A DNA stretch of 64,000 nt, taken from assembly GCF_000169375.1 (NCBI RefSeq), contig NZ_AAXY01000001.1:62001-126000 (forward strand), written 5' to 3'. Both the position numbers and the translations under genes were made by a program. A model generated the notes under the pieces. It was not told where the DNA came from and did no database searches. It was given only the letters and a program-made list of their open reading frames with translations. This DNA is from Marinobacter sp. ELB17 (GTDB lineage: Bacteria; Pseudomonadota; Gammaproteobacteria; Pseudomonadales; Oleiphilaceae). Positions 24,023 through 31,938 of this stretch are shown one piece after another (positions within the stretch are counted from its first letter, which is position 1; every line of letters starts with the position of its first letter).

Positions 24023-24047
24023 AAATAGATTGCGCGCAAGATAAATG
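24023..24047 (-). promoter_or_regulatory. Candidate OhrR operator in the ohr promoter region
   Basis: TTGCGCGCAA (24030-24039) is a perfect palindrome within AAATAGATTGCGCGCAAGAT AAAT, whose flanking AT arms are nearly symmetric. It lies about 100 bases upstream of the ohr start and just after ohrR. OhrR operators in other bacteria share the TTG.GC.CAA arrangement; binding here is inferred. Confidence 0.55.
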
Positions 24048-24083
24048 GCGGAAGTGTAATACGTACGCGCTAGGTGAAGGACC

Positions 24084-24533
24084 TCAGGTGGGTGTTTTCA
24101 GATTGCTGCGCAGTTTGATTAGCTGCTGTTTCAGTTCCATTAGGTCGGTTACTGATTGGCCACTGACATTGACAATGCAGCCCGGTATATCCTTGGCTTG
24201 GTCCTGAAGACCCCGGCCTTTTTCTGTGAGGTGCAATTCAACTACGCGTTCATCGTCTTTCCGGCGTTGCCGGTTCAGCATGCCATCCGATTCGAGCCGC
24301 TTGAGCAGAGGCGTGAGCGAGCCGGGGTCTGTCAGCAATCGCTTGCTGATATGGCTCACGGTTATCCCGTCTTCCTCCCATAAAACCAGCATGGCCAGAT
24401 ACTGCGGATAGGTCAGATTCAAGGAATTCAGCAGTGGCTTATAGGCTTTAGTCATCATTAAAGACGTCGAGTAGAGGGCAAAACACAGCTGGTTATCGAG
24501 TAGCAGCTCGGAGTAGGAATCGTTCTTGGGCAT
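24084..24533 (-). CDS. ohrR: MarR-family peroxide sensor OhrR
   Basis: A 149-residue winged-helix regulator. The peroxide-sensing Cys is in LLDNQLCFALYSTSLMM. Recognition and wing elements are VSHISKRLLTDPGSLTPLLK and RRKDDERVVELHLTEKG. Oxidised OhrR releases its operator and allows ohr expression. A second Cys lies in KDIPGCIVNVSG, consistent with a two-Cys type. Co-oriented with and 161 bases upstream of ohr. Confidence 0.92.
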   Translation of the reverse strand: MPKNDSYSELLLDNQLCFALYSTSLMMTKAYKPLLNSLNLTYPQYLAMLVLWEEDGITVSHISKRLLTDPGSLTPLLKRLESDGMLNRQRRKDDERVVELHLTEKGRGLQDQAKDIPGCIVNVSGQSVTDLMELKQQLIKLRSNLKTPT

Positions 24534-24619
24534 GGAGGGTCCATCGTATCAGGGGCGATAAAAGCCATCGCGCTAAGTATTTGCCCCCGAGTGTACGGCG
24601 TTTTTCAGGGGTTTTTCCA
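24534..24619 (+). other. Short spacer between ohrR and a probable attC
   Basis: No gene or clear signal is visible in this stretch, which separates the divergent ohrR start from the attC-like site. The ohrR promoter presumably lies here. Confidence 0.4.
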
Positions 24620-24706
24620 GTGAACATGACTGGCAGCAGCGAAAGAGCTCCCCTGCTTTTGGCTCCTTTCGCTATGCGCCGGCGCCGGTTACCATTGGCG
24701 TTAATG
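24620..24706 (+). other. Probable attC site near the ohrR gene
   Basis: AGCGAAAGAGC pairs with GCTCCTTTCGCT as the inner hairpin, GTGAAC at 24620 may be the left core and GTTAATG (24700-24706) the right core. It ends a unit that contains the minus-strand ohr-ohrR pair. Confidence 0.45.
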
Positions 24707-24855
24707 ACCGGCCTATCTTGCTTTGCACACCGACCTGGCGGGCACACGCGTCATCTCTTAGCCATGCGGAATTAGACGGTTCTAAAGAACTAAAATCTGA
24801 ATCTGTTTCGGAGTGGTGTAGCCTTATCGTTTAGCGCATAAAGGAATTGAGCAGC

Positions 24856-24936
24856 ATGAAGGTCATATTATTAATGTTGTTTTTATTAAAAAACAAGATC
24901 TCCCGATGCGTAAGGTGTGCTGCTGCCAAGGAGTAA
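24856..24936 (+). CDS. Possible 26-residue leader ORF before the ynfA-like gene
   Basis: ATG at 24856 opens [26 protein letters not shown] and stops at 24934-24936, inside the ribosome-binding region of the next gene. The hydrophobic start could be a tiny membrane peptide, or the ORF could couple translation. No family recognised. Confidence 0.3.
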   Translation: MKVILLMLFLLKNKISRCVRCAAAKE

Positions 24937-24941
24937 GTGAT

Positions 24942-25274
24942 TTGCCTGAATTGAAGACTTTTGGCCTTTTTATTATCACCGCGTTAGCGGAAATTCTCGG
25001 CTGCTATTTGCCATATCTTTGGCTTCGGGAAGGCAAAACAATCTGGCTTCTGGTACCTGGCGCTCTGAGTTTGGTTGCTTTTGTCTGGCTGTTGTCGCTA
25101 CACCCGGCGGCGGCGGGCAGGGTATATGCAGCCTATGGTGGTGTTTATATTTTTATGGCGATTTTGTGGCTGTGGACAGTCAATGGAATTCGACCAACAA
25201 CGTGGGACATAGTGGGGTCTGCGGTGGCACTTTTGGGCATGGCAATCATCATGTTTGCGCCTCGCACCACGTAA
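24942..25274 (+). CDS. ynfA: YnfA family (UPF0060) inner-membrane protein
   Basis: From TTG at 24942 (AAGGAG upstream) it gives 110 residues, the usual family length. Four membrane helices include [59 protein letters not shown] and [17 protein letters not shown]. The [13 protein letters not shown] and [12 protein letters not shown] motifs are strongly conserved in YnfA, an SMR-like putative transporter. It occupies one cassette before the attC at 25269. Confidence 0.9.
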   Translation: MPELKTFGLFIITALAEILGCYLPYLWLREGKTIWLLVPGALSLVAFVWLLSLHPAAAGRVYAAYGGVYIFMAILWLWTVNGIRPTTWDIVGSAVALLGMAIIMFAPRTT

Positions 25275-25368
25275 CCCGTCAATTAAGTGGTTTATCTGCA
25301 ACGTTCGGTTGGTGAAGGATGAGAGATTATTAAACGGGCGCAGCGCTTCCTTCGCTTCAGCGTTAAGT
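25269..25368 (+). other. attC site
   Basis: Begins ACGTAACCCGTCAATTAAG over the stop codon and ends GTTAAGT (25362-25368). GCGCAGCGCTTCC near 25338 forms an inner hairpin. The IS3 element inserted 19 bases later. Confidence 0.6.
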
Positions 25369-25451
25369 CTCAGAATGGCGGCATCATGAAGTGGTTTAAT
25401 GGATGTGACCAGCCCAGTTAAGGAATAATACCCTGAACCTGGAGAACCTAC

Positions 25452-25745
25452 ATGACCACAAGAAAGCTGTACTCAAAAGAATTTAAGCTGGACGCCATCA
25501 GCCTTGTGCTGGAGCAGGGATATTCAAGAGCCAACGCAGCGCGCAGTCTGGAGATCAACCCAAACATGCTGGGACGTTGGATTAAAGAGCATGAGTCGGT
25601 CGATGGCCAGGCCTTCAGAGGGAACGGCAAACTGACCGCTGAACAGTTAGAAATTCGTCAGTTGCGAGAAGAAAATCGCCGCCTGAAAATGGAAAAAGAC
25701 ATCTTAAAAAAAGCGACGGTCTTCTTTGCCAAGGAAACGCATTAA
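25452..25745 (+). CDS. IS3-family transposase OrfA
   Basis: A 97-residue HTH plus leucine-zipper protein: MTTRKLYSKEFKLDAISLVL, then ARSLEINPNMLGRWIKE as the recognition helix, and LRQLREENRRLKMEKDILKK-type zipper near the end. Seven A residues at 25706-25712 in LKKAT form a classic -1 slippage site for making OrfAB. The gene is complete. Confidence 0.92.
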   Translation: MTTRKLYSKEFKLDAISLVLEQGYSRANAARSLEINPNMLGRWIKEHESVDGQAFRGNGKLTAEQLEIRQLREENRRLKMEKDILKKATVFFAKETH

Positions 25746-26323
25746 AGTACGCGTTCATCACCCAGCATAAGAAGACCTGGCCAGTCGACGTAATGAGTCG
25801 GCTCTTGGGTGTCAGTCGCAATGCCTATTATCGGTACTGCCAACGTCAACGCGAACGGCTGCCGAATGCGGAGCACGAGGCGATGATTGAGGCTGTGAAG
25901 GAGGTCGCTCAAAGTAGCGACAAGAGCTATGGCTCCAGGCGGATGAAGCACGCTCTGAACGCTCTGGGCTATCCAGTGGGTCGGCGAAAGGCGCGGTCGC
26001 TGATGCGTGAAGCAGGCGTCAAAGCCCGGTACCGGAGGAAGTTTAAGGTAACCACCAACAGCGACCATAAACAGCCGGTGTTCGACAATGTATTGGCACG
26101 AGACTTTAGCGCTGCTGAGCCTGATCAAGCATACGTCGGTGACATCACTTACATCTGGACCCGAGAGGGCTGGCTGTATCTGGCGGTGTTTATCGATTTG
26201 TTCAGCCGACGGGTAGTAGGTTGGAGCATGGGGTCGCGGATGACCACCAGGCTGGTGACAGACGCCCTGAACATGGCCCTCTGGCAGCGGCAACCAAAGC
26301 CCGGTTTAGTCGTCCATTCGGAT
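25746..26323 (+). pseudogene. IS3-family transposase OrfB, 5' part (interrupted)
   Basis: In the -1 frame relative to orfA the sequence reads KYAFITQHKKTWPVDVMSRL through the HTH_21 region (VKEVAQSSDKSYGSRRMKHA) and the first DDE strand (QAYVGDITYIWTREGWLYLA VFID). It stops being IS3 sequence at VVHSD, where the RIT element begins. The second Asp and Glu motifs are on the far side at 29797. Confidence 0.9.
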
Positions 26324-26403
26324 TATGCCGAGGAAAACGTTAAGCCGAGAAACCGTGGCCCTGCCCACTGTTCCTTGAGAACTGGGGCTATTCTTCGGCA
26401 TAA
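26316..26403 (+). repeat. RIT element left terminal inverted repeat
   Basis: Starting ATTCGGATTATGCCGAGG, about 70 bases match the reverse complement of 29770-29682 exactly, followed by a less perfect end (one substitution, one 1-base gap). The first eight bases also belong to the IS3 target. Confidence 0.9.
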
Positions 26404-26415
26404 CAATTCCGGTGT

Positions 26416-27456
26416 TTATCTGAGCGTGTAGAGCATTTGCAGTTTTTCTTCGCTGAGCCATTCCATATCCGATTGGCTGATGCCGGGTGTTGCTGCGTTC
26501 ATGGCGGCTCTCATCATGTCCAGGGTGGCGAAAGCGTAGAAGGCTGAGGTAGTGCTCATGCTTTCATGTCCGAGCAGTTGCATGATGATCGGCAGTGGGA
26601 TCCCTTGCTTGTAGAGATCCATCGCCTTGGTTTTGCGCATCATGTGGCAATGCAGTGTGACGGGGATCGAAGAACAGGTGCCTCGGGCGAGGTCCCCAGC
26701 CTTCTTGAGTATCGCTGAGACGCTGTCTTCCGAGAGCCGGATGGGCTCGCCGAGATGGCGGCTGTAAAACAGCGGGCGCACGGCGGGCAGGTTTGCCCAG
26801 TGAGGGTAGAATTCGTTGAGATAAACCTGAAGGTGTTCGACTGTTTTGTCACCCAAGGGCACGACACGGCTCTTATCTCTTTTTCCGCTGAGCGTCAGGT
26901 GCGCCGGTTTCGTCAGTTTGAGCTCGCCCAGGGTAAGGCCGGTGATCTCACCGACGCGTGCTGCGGTCTCGTAGAGGAGTATCAAGAGCATTCGGTTGCG
27001 TCGAGACTTCATGGTGGAGCCGTCGAAAGCCGCAAGGATCGATGCGGTTTCGTTCTCCGGAAGGTATTCGATGGGCTTTTTCGGTGGGGTCGGGGCCTTG
27101 AGCGTCTTGGCTGCGTCGTTCAGTGCGACCAACCTGAGGTCTTCGCGGGAGACGTAACTGAGGAACGCTTTGACCGCCGTCAATCGCAGGGTCAAGGTTC
27201 TTGGCTGGTACCTTTTGGTCTCGCGCATCCAAATGAGCCAGCCTTTGATAAACTTTCGTTCGAAGTGATCGAAGCTGATGTCCTTGCGCTGGATGTGCTG
27301 CACCTCGATGAGGTAGTCCACGAAGCATTCCAAAGAGATCCGATACGCTTCGATGGTTTTTGGAGACAGTGCCCTGACTTTGGGCATGTATTCATGCAAA
27401 TAGTTTCGGGCATAACCCCAGAAATTTGGGGTGGCGTTCCTGATGTCGCGTTTCAT
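26416..27456 (-). CDS. RIT tyrosine recombinase, third gene
   Basis: A 346-residue tyrosine recombinase. The first Arg is in [20 protein letters not shown], with Lys in the beta turn ([13 protein letters not shown]). The box II triad is [17 protein letters not shown] (HxxR) with [15 protein letters not shown], where the final Tyr is the nucleophile candidate. It overlaps the second gene by 4 bases and ends next to the left inverted repeat. Confidence 0.92.
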   Translation of the reverse strand: MKRDIRNATPNFWGYARNYLHEYMPKVRALSPKTIEAYRISLECFVDYLIEVQHIQRKDISFDHFERKFIKGWLIWMRETKRYQPRTLTLRLTAVKAFLSYVSREDLRLVALNDAAKTLKAPTPPKKPIEYLPENETASILAAFDGSTMKSRRNRMLLILLYETAARVGEITGLTLGELKLTKPAHLTLSGKRDKSRVVPLGDKTVEHLQVYLNEFYPHWANLPAVRPLFYSRHLGEPIRLSEDSVSAILKKAGDLARGTCSSIPVTLHCHMMRKTKAMDLYKQGIPLPIIMQLLGHESMSTTSAFYAFATLDMMRAAMNAATPGISQSDMEWLSEEKLQMLYTLR

Positions 27457-28412
27457 TCGAATCCCACCTCCGGCAGAATCCTCTGACTTTCACGAGTAAT
27501 GTCGGCGTATCCGTTCATGAAATTCGGAGATGTGTGGATATAATAATAGGTGCTGTCCAGCGAAGCATGGCCCATATATCGGGCCAGGTAGGGCAGCATT
27601 GCGTTAACGTCAATGCCTTCGGCCATCCACCGTTCGATGTTGGCGTAAGCAAAGTGATGCCGAAAGTCATACGGGCGCGGTTGCTTTCCTTCTAAGGACC
27701 GCGGCAGGCCGGCTTCGTCCCAGATCCGGCTGAACATGACCCCAATCCATGCTGGCGTCACCGGGCTTCCAGTAGAGGACTGGAAGAACACGGTTCGATC
27801 GTTCCCGAAGACGTGGCGTGATGCGTGATCGCAATCAGTCAAGATGCCAACGATCTGTTCGGTGAGGGGAAGCTGCCGGCTGCGATTGGCCTTGGACCAA
27901 TGCACGTCGATGACGCCGTCAGCGAGGTTCACGTCGCCCACTTTCAGCCTGCGCGTCTCGCAAGTGCGAAGTCCGCAGGAATGCATAAGTGCGAAGAACG
28001 CGACAGCTTGCCACTTCCACGGTGATGTCGTTTCCAACCGTGCCGCAGCGTGAAAGAACATGCTGATTTCTTCGTGCGTCAGCAGGTATGGCTGGGTGCG
28101 GACGAAGCCGGCCTTCCAGTCGTCCGATAAAACGTACGCATTCTGGTTGCCGTTGATTCGTTCCCATCGGCCAAAATCCCTGATGTAAGACATCCACGAT
28201 CGAGAGCTATTGGGCTGGCTCGATTGTCTGAGGACGACCCACCCTTCAACAGTGATTCGGTCGAAGTTTTTCAGGCCGCGTTCAGAGCAGTAGCGGTCAA
28301 AATTCCTCAAATACCACACGCGGGAATTGCCGTGAAAGCCCATGCTTGTCTTGAAGGCGAGGTAACGCTCCAGGTCGGGCGCGAACACGCTAGTGAAGCT
28401 GGGCCCGTTCAT
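27453..28412 (-). CDS. RIT tyrosine recombinase, second gene
   Basis: A 319-residue tyrosine recombinase. Catalytic-domain landmarks are [20 protein letters not shown] (Arg I), [16 protein letters not shown] (HxxR-like: FRHHFA) and [20 protein letters not shown] with Tyr. It is coupled by 4-base overlaps to both neighbours, so the three are made from one mRNA. Confidence 0.92.
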   Translation of the reverse strand: MNGPSFTSVFAPDLERYLAFKTSMGFHGNSRVWYLRNFDRYCSERGLKNFDRITVEGWVVLRQSSQPNSSRSWMSYIRDFGRWERINGNQNAYVLSDDWKAGFVRTQPYLLTHEEISMFFHAAARLETTSPWKWQAVAFFALMHSCGLRTCETRRLKVGDVNLADGVIDVHWSKANRSRQLPLTEQIVGILTDCDHASRHVFGNDRTVFFQSSTGSPVTPAWIGVMFSRIWDEAGLPRSLEGKQPRPYDFRHHFAYANIERWMAEGIDVNAMLPYLARYMGHASLDSTYYYIHTSPNFMNGYADITRESQRILPEVGFE

Positions 28413-29620
28413 CGCAGCGTTCCCTGATCGAGCGGCAGCGGGAGCACGCAGGCGCGCAGGTGCCCGGTATCCGTGCTCAGATACACGTTGGTGGAATCCG
28501 GGCTTGAGTGGCCAAGTACTGCCGATATCGTTGGCAGAGGTGTTCCTGCACGAAGGAGTTTCGACGCCGCATTATGGCGGAGCAGCCTGGTCCCAACCTT
28601 CGTGCGGTCCACCCCGGCAGCTGCGAAGACCTTCCTCGTCACTTCATAAATGGAAGAATGATCTGCCAGCTCGGTATGAGGCGCGAGCATACGCAAAAAC
28701 AGAGGGTCGTCCTTGGAATTCGTCCGCTCATTGAGAACATACTTTGCAAGCTTCCCAGCGATCACAGGGAGCAACGGAAGCGTCAGCGGATTACCGGTTT
28801 TCCGCTGCACGATACCGATCGTTGAACCGCGCCAGTCGATGTCCTTCAATCTCAGGGCGATCAGGTCGCACGCCCGTAAGCCCGTCACTAGCGTAAGCAA
28901 CACGATCGACGCGTCCCGTGCAGAAACCTCGCCATGAGTGCAGGCGTGGACAACGGCCAATTCTTCGTCATTTCCCAGGAGAGGTACGATTCCGTGGTGA
29001 CGCTTGACGTTAGCCATTTTCAGGGCATTCAGCAGGTCACCACGTCGCGTGAAATTCAGGAACGGACGGAAATTCGTGACCACAGTCCACATCGCAGTTT
29101 CAGCCCACCGTCCCCGCAACGATTCGAGAAATCTAAGGATACTGGCACCGTCAGCCATGGCCAACGACGTCAGCCCGGTGCCCTCCAAATAGAGAAGGTA
29201 GTCGCAGGCCGCATGACCATAGGCACTCCGCGTGGCCACTGCCAGGCCACGTTGCTCCATCTCCTTTGACCACGAGGCCAATAACGCGGTGAAATCCTCG
29301 GACTGCGGACCATCCCCACCCCCACCGCGCTTTTTCGTCGAGAGGTCCACCCGCCCGGTCAGCAGGTAGCCGTCGAAAAGTCGCACCAACCGGCCATAAT
29401 CAGAACGGCGCTGCGCACTGAACATACCCGTCCGCGGACTCGTCGTCATCGAAGCGAACTCAGCGCCCAAACCAGGCGAATACACTCCGGCCTGTTTCTG
29501 TGCCAACAGCGCCAGATACCGAAGTGACTTACGGTACTGACCCATCGTCGACTCCGCGTAGCCGGCCGCTTCCAGCGCGACAACAACCCGCCCACCAATA
29601 TTGCTGACCATCGTGTCCAT
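28409..29620 (-). CDS. RIT tyrosine recombinase, first gene
   Basis: A 403-residue tyrosine recombinase, the promoter-proximal member of the trio. LLTLVTGLRACDLIALRLKD (Arg I), VQRKTGNPLTLPLLPVI (Lys), TRLLRHNAASKLLRAG (LLRH box) and AVLGHSSPDSTNVYLSTD with the nucleophile Tyr are all present. All three proteins look intact, so the element may be functional. The 60 bases before it lead into the right inverted repeat. Confidence 0.92.
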   Translation of the reverse strand: MDTMVSNIGGRVVVALEAAGYAESTMGQYRKSLRYLALLAQKQAGVYSPGLGAEFASMTTSPRTGMFSAQRRSDYGRLVRLFDGYLLTGRVDLSTKKRGGGGDGPQSEDFTALLASWSKEMEQRGLAVATRSAYGHAACDYLLYLEGTGLTSLAMADGASILRFLESLRGRWAETAMWTVVTNFRPFLNFTRRGDLLNALKMANVKRHHGIVPLLGNDEELAVVHACTHGEVSARDASIVLLTLVTGLRACDLIALRLKDIDWRGSTIGIVQRKTGNPLTLPLLPVIAGKLAKYVLNERTNSKDDPLFLRMLAPHTELADHSSIYEVTRKVFAAAGVDRTKVGTRLLRHNAASKLLRAGTPLPTISAVLGHSSPDSTNVYLSTDTGHLRACVLPLPLDQGTLR

Positions 29621-29681
29621 AGCAATTCCCTTCGTTCATCTGTGGATACGACGAAGATAACACCAGAACTGGCCTCAAACA

Positions 29682-29770
29682 TTAGGCCGAAGAAATAGCC
29701 CTAGTTCTCAAGGAACAGTGGGCAGGGCCACGGTTTCTCGGCTTAACGTTTTCCTCGGCATAATCCGAAT
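29682..29770 (-). repeat. RIT element right terminal inverted repeat
   Basis: Reverse complement of 26316-26403 apart from a few positions near its inner end. It ends with ATCCGAAT, which opens a longer palindrome. Confidence 0.9.
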
Positions 29771-29796
29771 TAAGCCGAATTCGGCTTAATTCGGAT
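29763..29796. repeat. Perfect 34-bp palindrome at the RIT right junction
   Basis: ATCCGAATTAAGCCGAA and its reverse complement TTCGGCTTAATTCGGAT abut, giving 17-bp arms with no spacer. It is made of the inverted repeat end, an 18-bp palindromic extra segment (29771-29788) and the target duplication. The left junction lacks the extra segment. Confidence 0.95.
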
Positions 29797-30093
29797 CGAG
29801 GCTCTCAATATGCCAGCAACGCTTATCGGCGGTTACTAAACGCTAACGGCTTTGCTGGCAGCATGAGCCGCAAAGGCGACTGCTGGGACAATGCAGTCGC
29901 TGAGAGCTTTTTTGCGAGCTTGAAAAAGGAACGTGTGCAGTGGCGAAGCTACCAGACCCGAACCGAGTCACAGCGGGACATTCTGGATTACGTTGTGATG
30001 TTTTATAACAGTCGACGACTGCACTCTACGCTGGGCTATATCAGCCCGATGGGCTACGAAGCAGCGGTTGTTGAACTGAGGAAAGCCGCTTAA
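29797..30093 (+). pseudogene. IS3-family transposase OrfB, 3' part
   Basis: Continues the interrupted orfB with RGSQYASNAYRRLLNANGFA, then GSMSRKGDCWDNAVAESFFA (second Asp region and catalytic Glu) and the C-terminal FYNSRRLHSTLGYISPMGYE. It joins in frame with the 5' part once the RIT element is removed. A start at the ATG at 29863 would give only a C-terminal stub. Confidence 0.9.
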
Positions 30094-30250
30094 CTGGGTT
30101 GTCACAAAGTGCTTGACCACTCCATCATGAAATCTTTAGAACTTCGAGTGCCCCCAGCTTTACAGGGCGCGATTTTTAGTCTTTCTGTTATGTATTCCTC
30201 CAGGTTCTAACGCGAGGGGAATCCCTCTTATATTCAGGACGATACCTTCT

Positions 30251-31393
30251 ATGTTAGGCGCTTTTAACTTGGTAACCCCGACAGAGATACTGTTCGGACG
30301 GGGGCACATAGCCCAACTAAACGATCGGGCGGCAAAACTGGGTACGCGAGTACTGGTGGTGCATGGTAGAAATCCAGGCAGGCTCTCTGGTGTCTTCGAG
30401 TCATTGAAGGCCGTCGATATCGTGCAAACGCTGTCCATTGAAAAAGAGCCAGACCTGAAAACACTGATGGCGGCCATTGATCAAGGTAAATTGCTGGGTA
30501 TAGATCTGGTGCTCGGAATCGGCGGTGGCTCTGTCATGGATACCGCTAAAGTACTTGCCGCTATGCTGCCCAGTCAGACAGATTTGATCAGCCATCTGGA
30601 GGTAGTCGGAAGCGGATTGCCACTGTCAGCCAAACGCCTACCGTTGATTCTGGTTCCCACCACCTCTGGCACAGGTGCCGAAGTCACTCGAAACGCTGTT
30701 ATTGATATTCCGGAAGCCCAGCGTAAGGTGAGTCTCAGGGATAACCAGTTACTCCCGGATCTTGCTTTGGTAGACCCTGCGCTGACCGACAACTGCCCCC
30801 GGCAGGTCAGCTTATACTCGGGACTAGACGCTGTTACTCAGGTAATCGAGCCCTATTTATCGTCGCGCTCAAATCTGTTTACGGACATGTTGTGTATGGA
30901 GGCTATCCCTAAGGGGCTCCGGGCATTAAAGCAACTTATGGACAGGGAATCCGAAGAAGCACGCGACTCGCTGGCTCAGGTTAGCCTCTTCGGTGGTCTT
31001 GCTCTTGCGAACTCGGGACTGGGTGTTGTTCACGGTATTGCTGGCCCGTTAGGCGGATTATGCGGTGCGCCGCACGGTGCGATATGTGGCGCATTGTTAC
31101 CAGCCGGCATCGCCGCCAACCGAGATAACGTGGTTGAAGCTGAACAGATCGCTCGTATCGACCGGGTGATTGACTGGATTGCTGACGTATTTGAGACCTC
31201 CAGAGGCCAAGCATTGCAACGTTTTCGGCAATGGATTATTCAGAATGGATTACCCGGGCTTGCGTCGATCGGAGTGACGGAGGAACACATTATTGCAGCC
31301 TCACAAGCAGCGGCCGGCTCTTCCTCCATGAAGGCCAATCCTGTGGTGTTGTCCACCGCAGCAATAGAAAACATTATGCGCCATTCTTTTTGA
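30251..31393 (+). CDS. Iron-containing (type III) alcohol dehydrogenase
   Basis: A 380-residue Fe-ADH. The NAD-binding Gly motif is LGIGGGSVMDTAKVLA; PTTSGTGAEVTRNAVI and the metal-ligand segments SGLDAVTQVIEPYLS (Asp) and SGLGVVHGIAGPLGG with GAPHGAICGALLPAG (His) are intact. It should reduce or oxidise a small alcohol or aldehyde; the substrate is unknown. It lies just beyond the IS3 element and may be the last cassette or the first chromosomal gene; no convincing attC follows. Confidence 0.88.
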   Translation: MLGAFNLVTPTEILFGRGHIAQLNDRAAKLGTRVLVVHGRNPGRLSGVFESLKAVDIVQTLSIEKEPDLKTLMAAIDQGKLLGIDLVLGIGGGSVMDTAKVLAAMLPSQTDLISHLEVVGSGLPLSAKRLPLILVPTTSGTGAEVTRNAVIDIPEAQRKVSLRDNQLLPDLALVDPALTDNCPRQVSLYSGLDAVTQVIEPYLSSRSNLFTDMLCMEAIPKGLRALKQLMDRESEEARDSLAQVSLFGGLALANSGLGVVHGIAGPLGGLCGAPHGAICGALLPAGIAANRDNVVEAEQIARIDRVIDWIADVFETSRGQALQRFRQWIIQNGLPGLASIGVTEEHIIAASQAAAGSSSMKANPVVLSTAAIENIMRHSF

Positions 31394-31583
31394 TTCTGAA
31401 TATGGCGGATTGGCTTTGCAACAGCACGTTAGTGACTCAAAAATAGCTTGGATTGAGCATGGAAATCAAGGCCTGCCCTGCTGCACATACTGGACAAGAA
31501 ACAACTCAGTGGCATGCGGGCATCTTTGCCTGTGCTTCATTGCGGTATGCAACTCTGACGGAAAACTTTATGAGCATCGCTTT

Positions 31584-31862
31584 ATGGAAAAAATATTGAG
31601 AAGAATATTCCAACCAATACTCCGCATATTTGAATCTGGTGACGGGGAGTATCGTTATGAGAAATCACACCGAAAGATACTCATTGCTATGGGTGTATTG
31701 TTTTTAGCCCTATCAACTGTTTCAGCGGTATTAGCGATCATTTCATCACAAATGGGTGGGCTTATTCCTTTTCTCGTATTTTTTATGATTGGGCTTGTAT
31801 GTGAAGTGGTTGGGTTATTAGGGAGTAACCGCGCGGTTGCAAAAATTTGGGGCAGTAAATAG
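31584..31862 (+). CDS. Small membrane protein (92 aa)
   Basis: From the ATG at 31584: MEKILRRIFQPILRIFESGD, then two membrane helices (KILIAMGVLFLALSTVSAVL and MGGLIPFLVFFMIGLVCEVV) and a short tail ending AKIWGSK. I recall similar uncharacterised two-helix proteins in marine gammaproteobacteria. No neighbours suggest a role. Confidence 0.65.
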   Translation: MEKILRRIFQPILRIFESGDGEYRYEKSHRKILIAMGVLFLALSTVSAVLAIISSQMGGLIPFLVFFMIGLVCEVVGLLGSNRAVAKIWGSK

Positions 31863-31938
31863 ACGAGTTGTGAATCCATTGGGGCAGTTCTGCCCAATAC
31901 GCGAGTCGTCGCGTGGCTCAAGGGAGCCGGAGGGACCG

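Larger units (their letters stand above)
26324..29788 (-). mobile_element. RIT element (recombinase in trio) nested in IS3 orfB
   Basis: Three minus-strand tyrosine recombinase genes overlap head to tail by 4 bases each, flanked by about 88-bp inverted repeats and bounded by an 8-bp direct repeat ATTCGGAT (26316-26323 and 29789-29796). Removing the element and one repeat restores the orfB reading frame VVHSDRGSQYASN. RIT elements with three adjacent recombinases are described in Cupriavidus and other bacteria; their mechanism is poorly known. Confidence 0.9.
25387..30124 (+). mobile_element. IS3-family element carrying a nested RIT element
   Basis: Terminal inverted repeats: left TGAAGTGGTTTAATGGATGT continuing to GACCAGCCCAGTTAAG, and right (reverse complement) TGGAGTGGTCAAGCACTTTG continuing to TGACAACCCAGTTAAG. 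The TCA triplet on both sides (25384-25386, 30125-30127) is a 3-bp target duplication, as usual for IS3. orfA is intact; orfB is split at 26316-26323 / 29789-29796 by the RIT insertion. Without it the IS would be about 1.3 kb. Confidence 0.88.

Noticed and set aside
26755..27486. 243-codon plus-strand reading frame opposite a RIT recombinase
   Set aside because: Antisense to a well-supported recombinase gene with clear catalytic motifs.
31428..31434. GTTAGTG as an attC core after the alcohol dehydrogenase
   Set aside because: No complementary left arm or hairpin could be found, so the array's right limit cannot be placed here.
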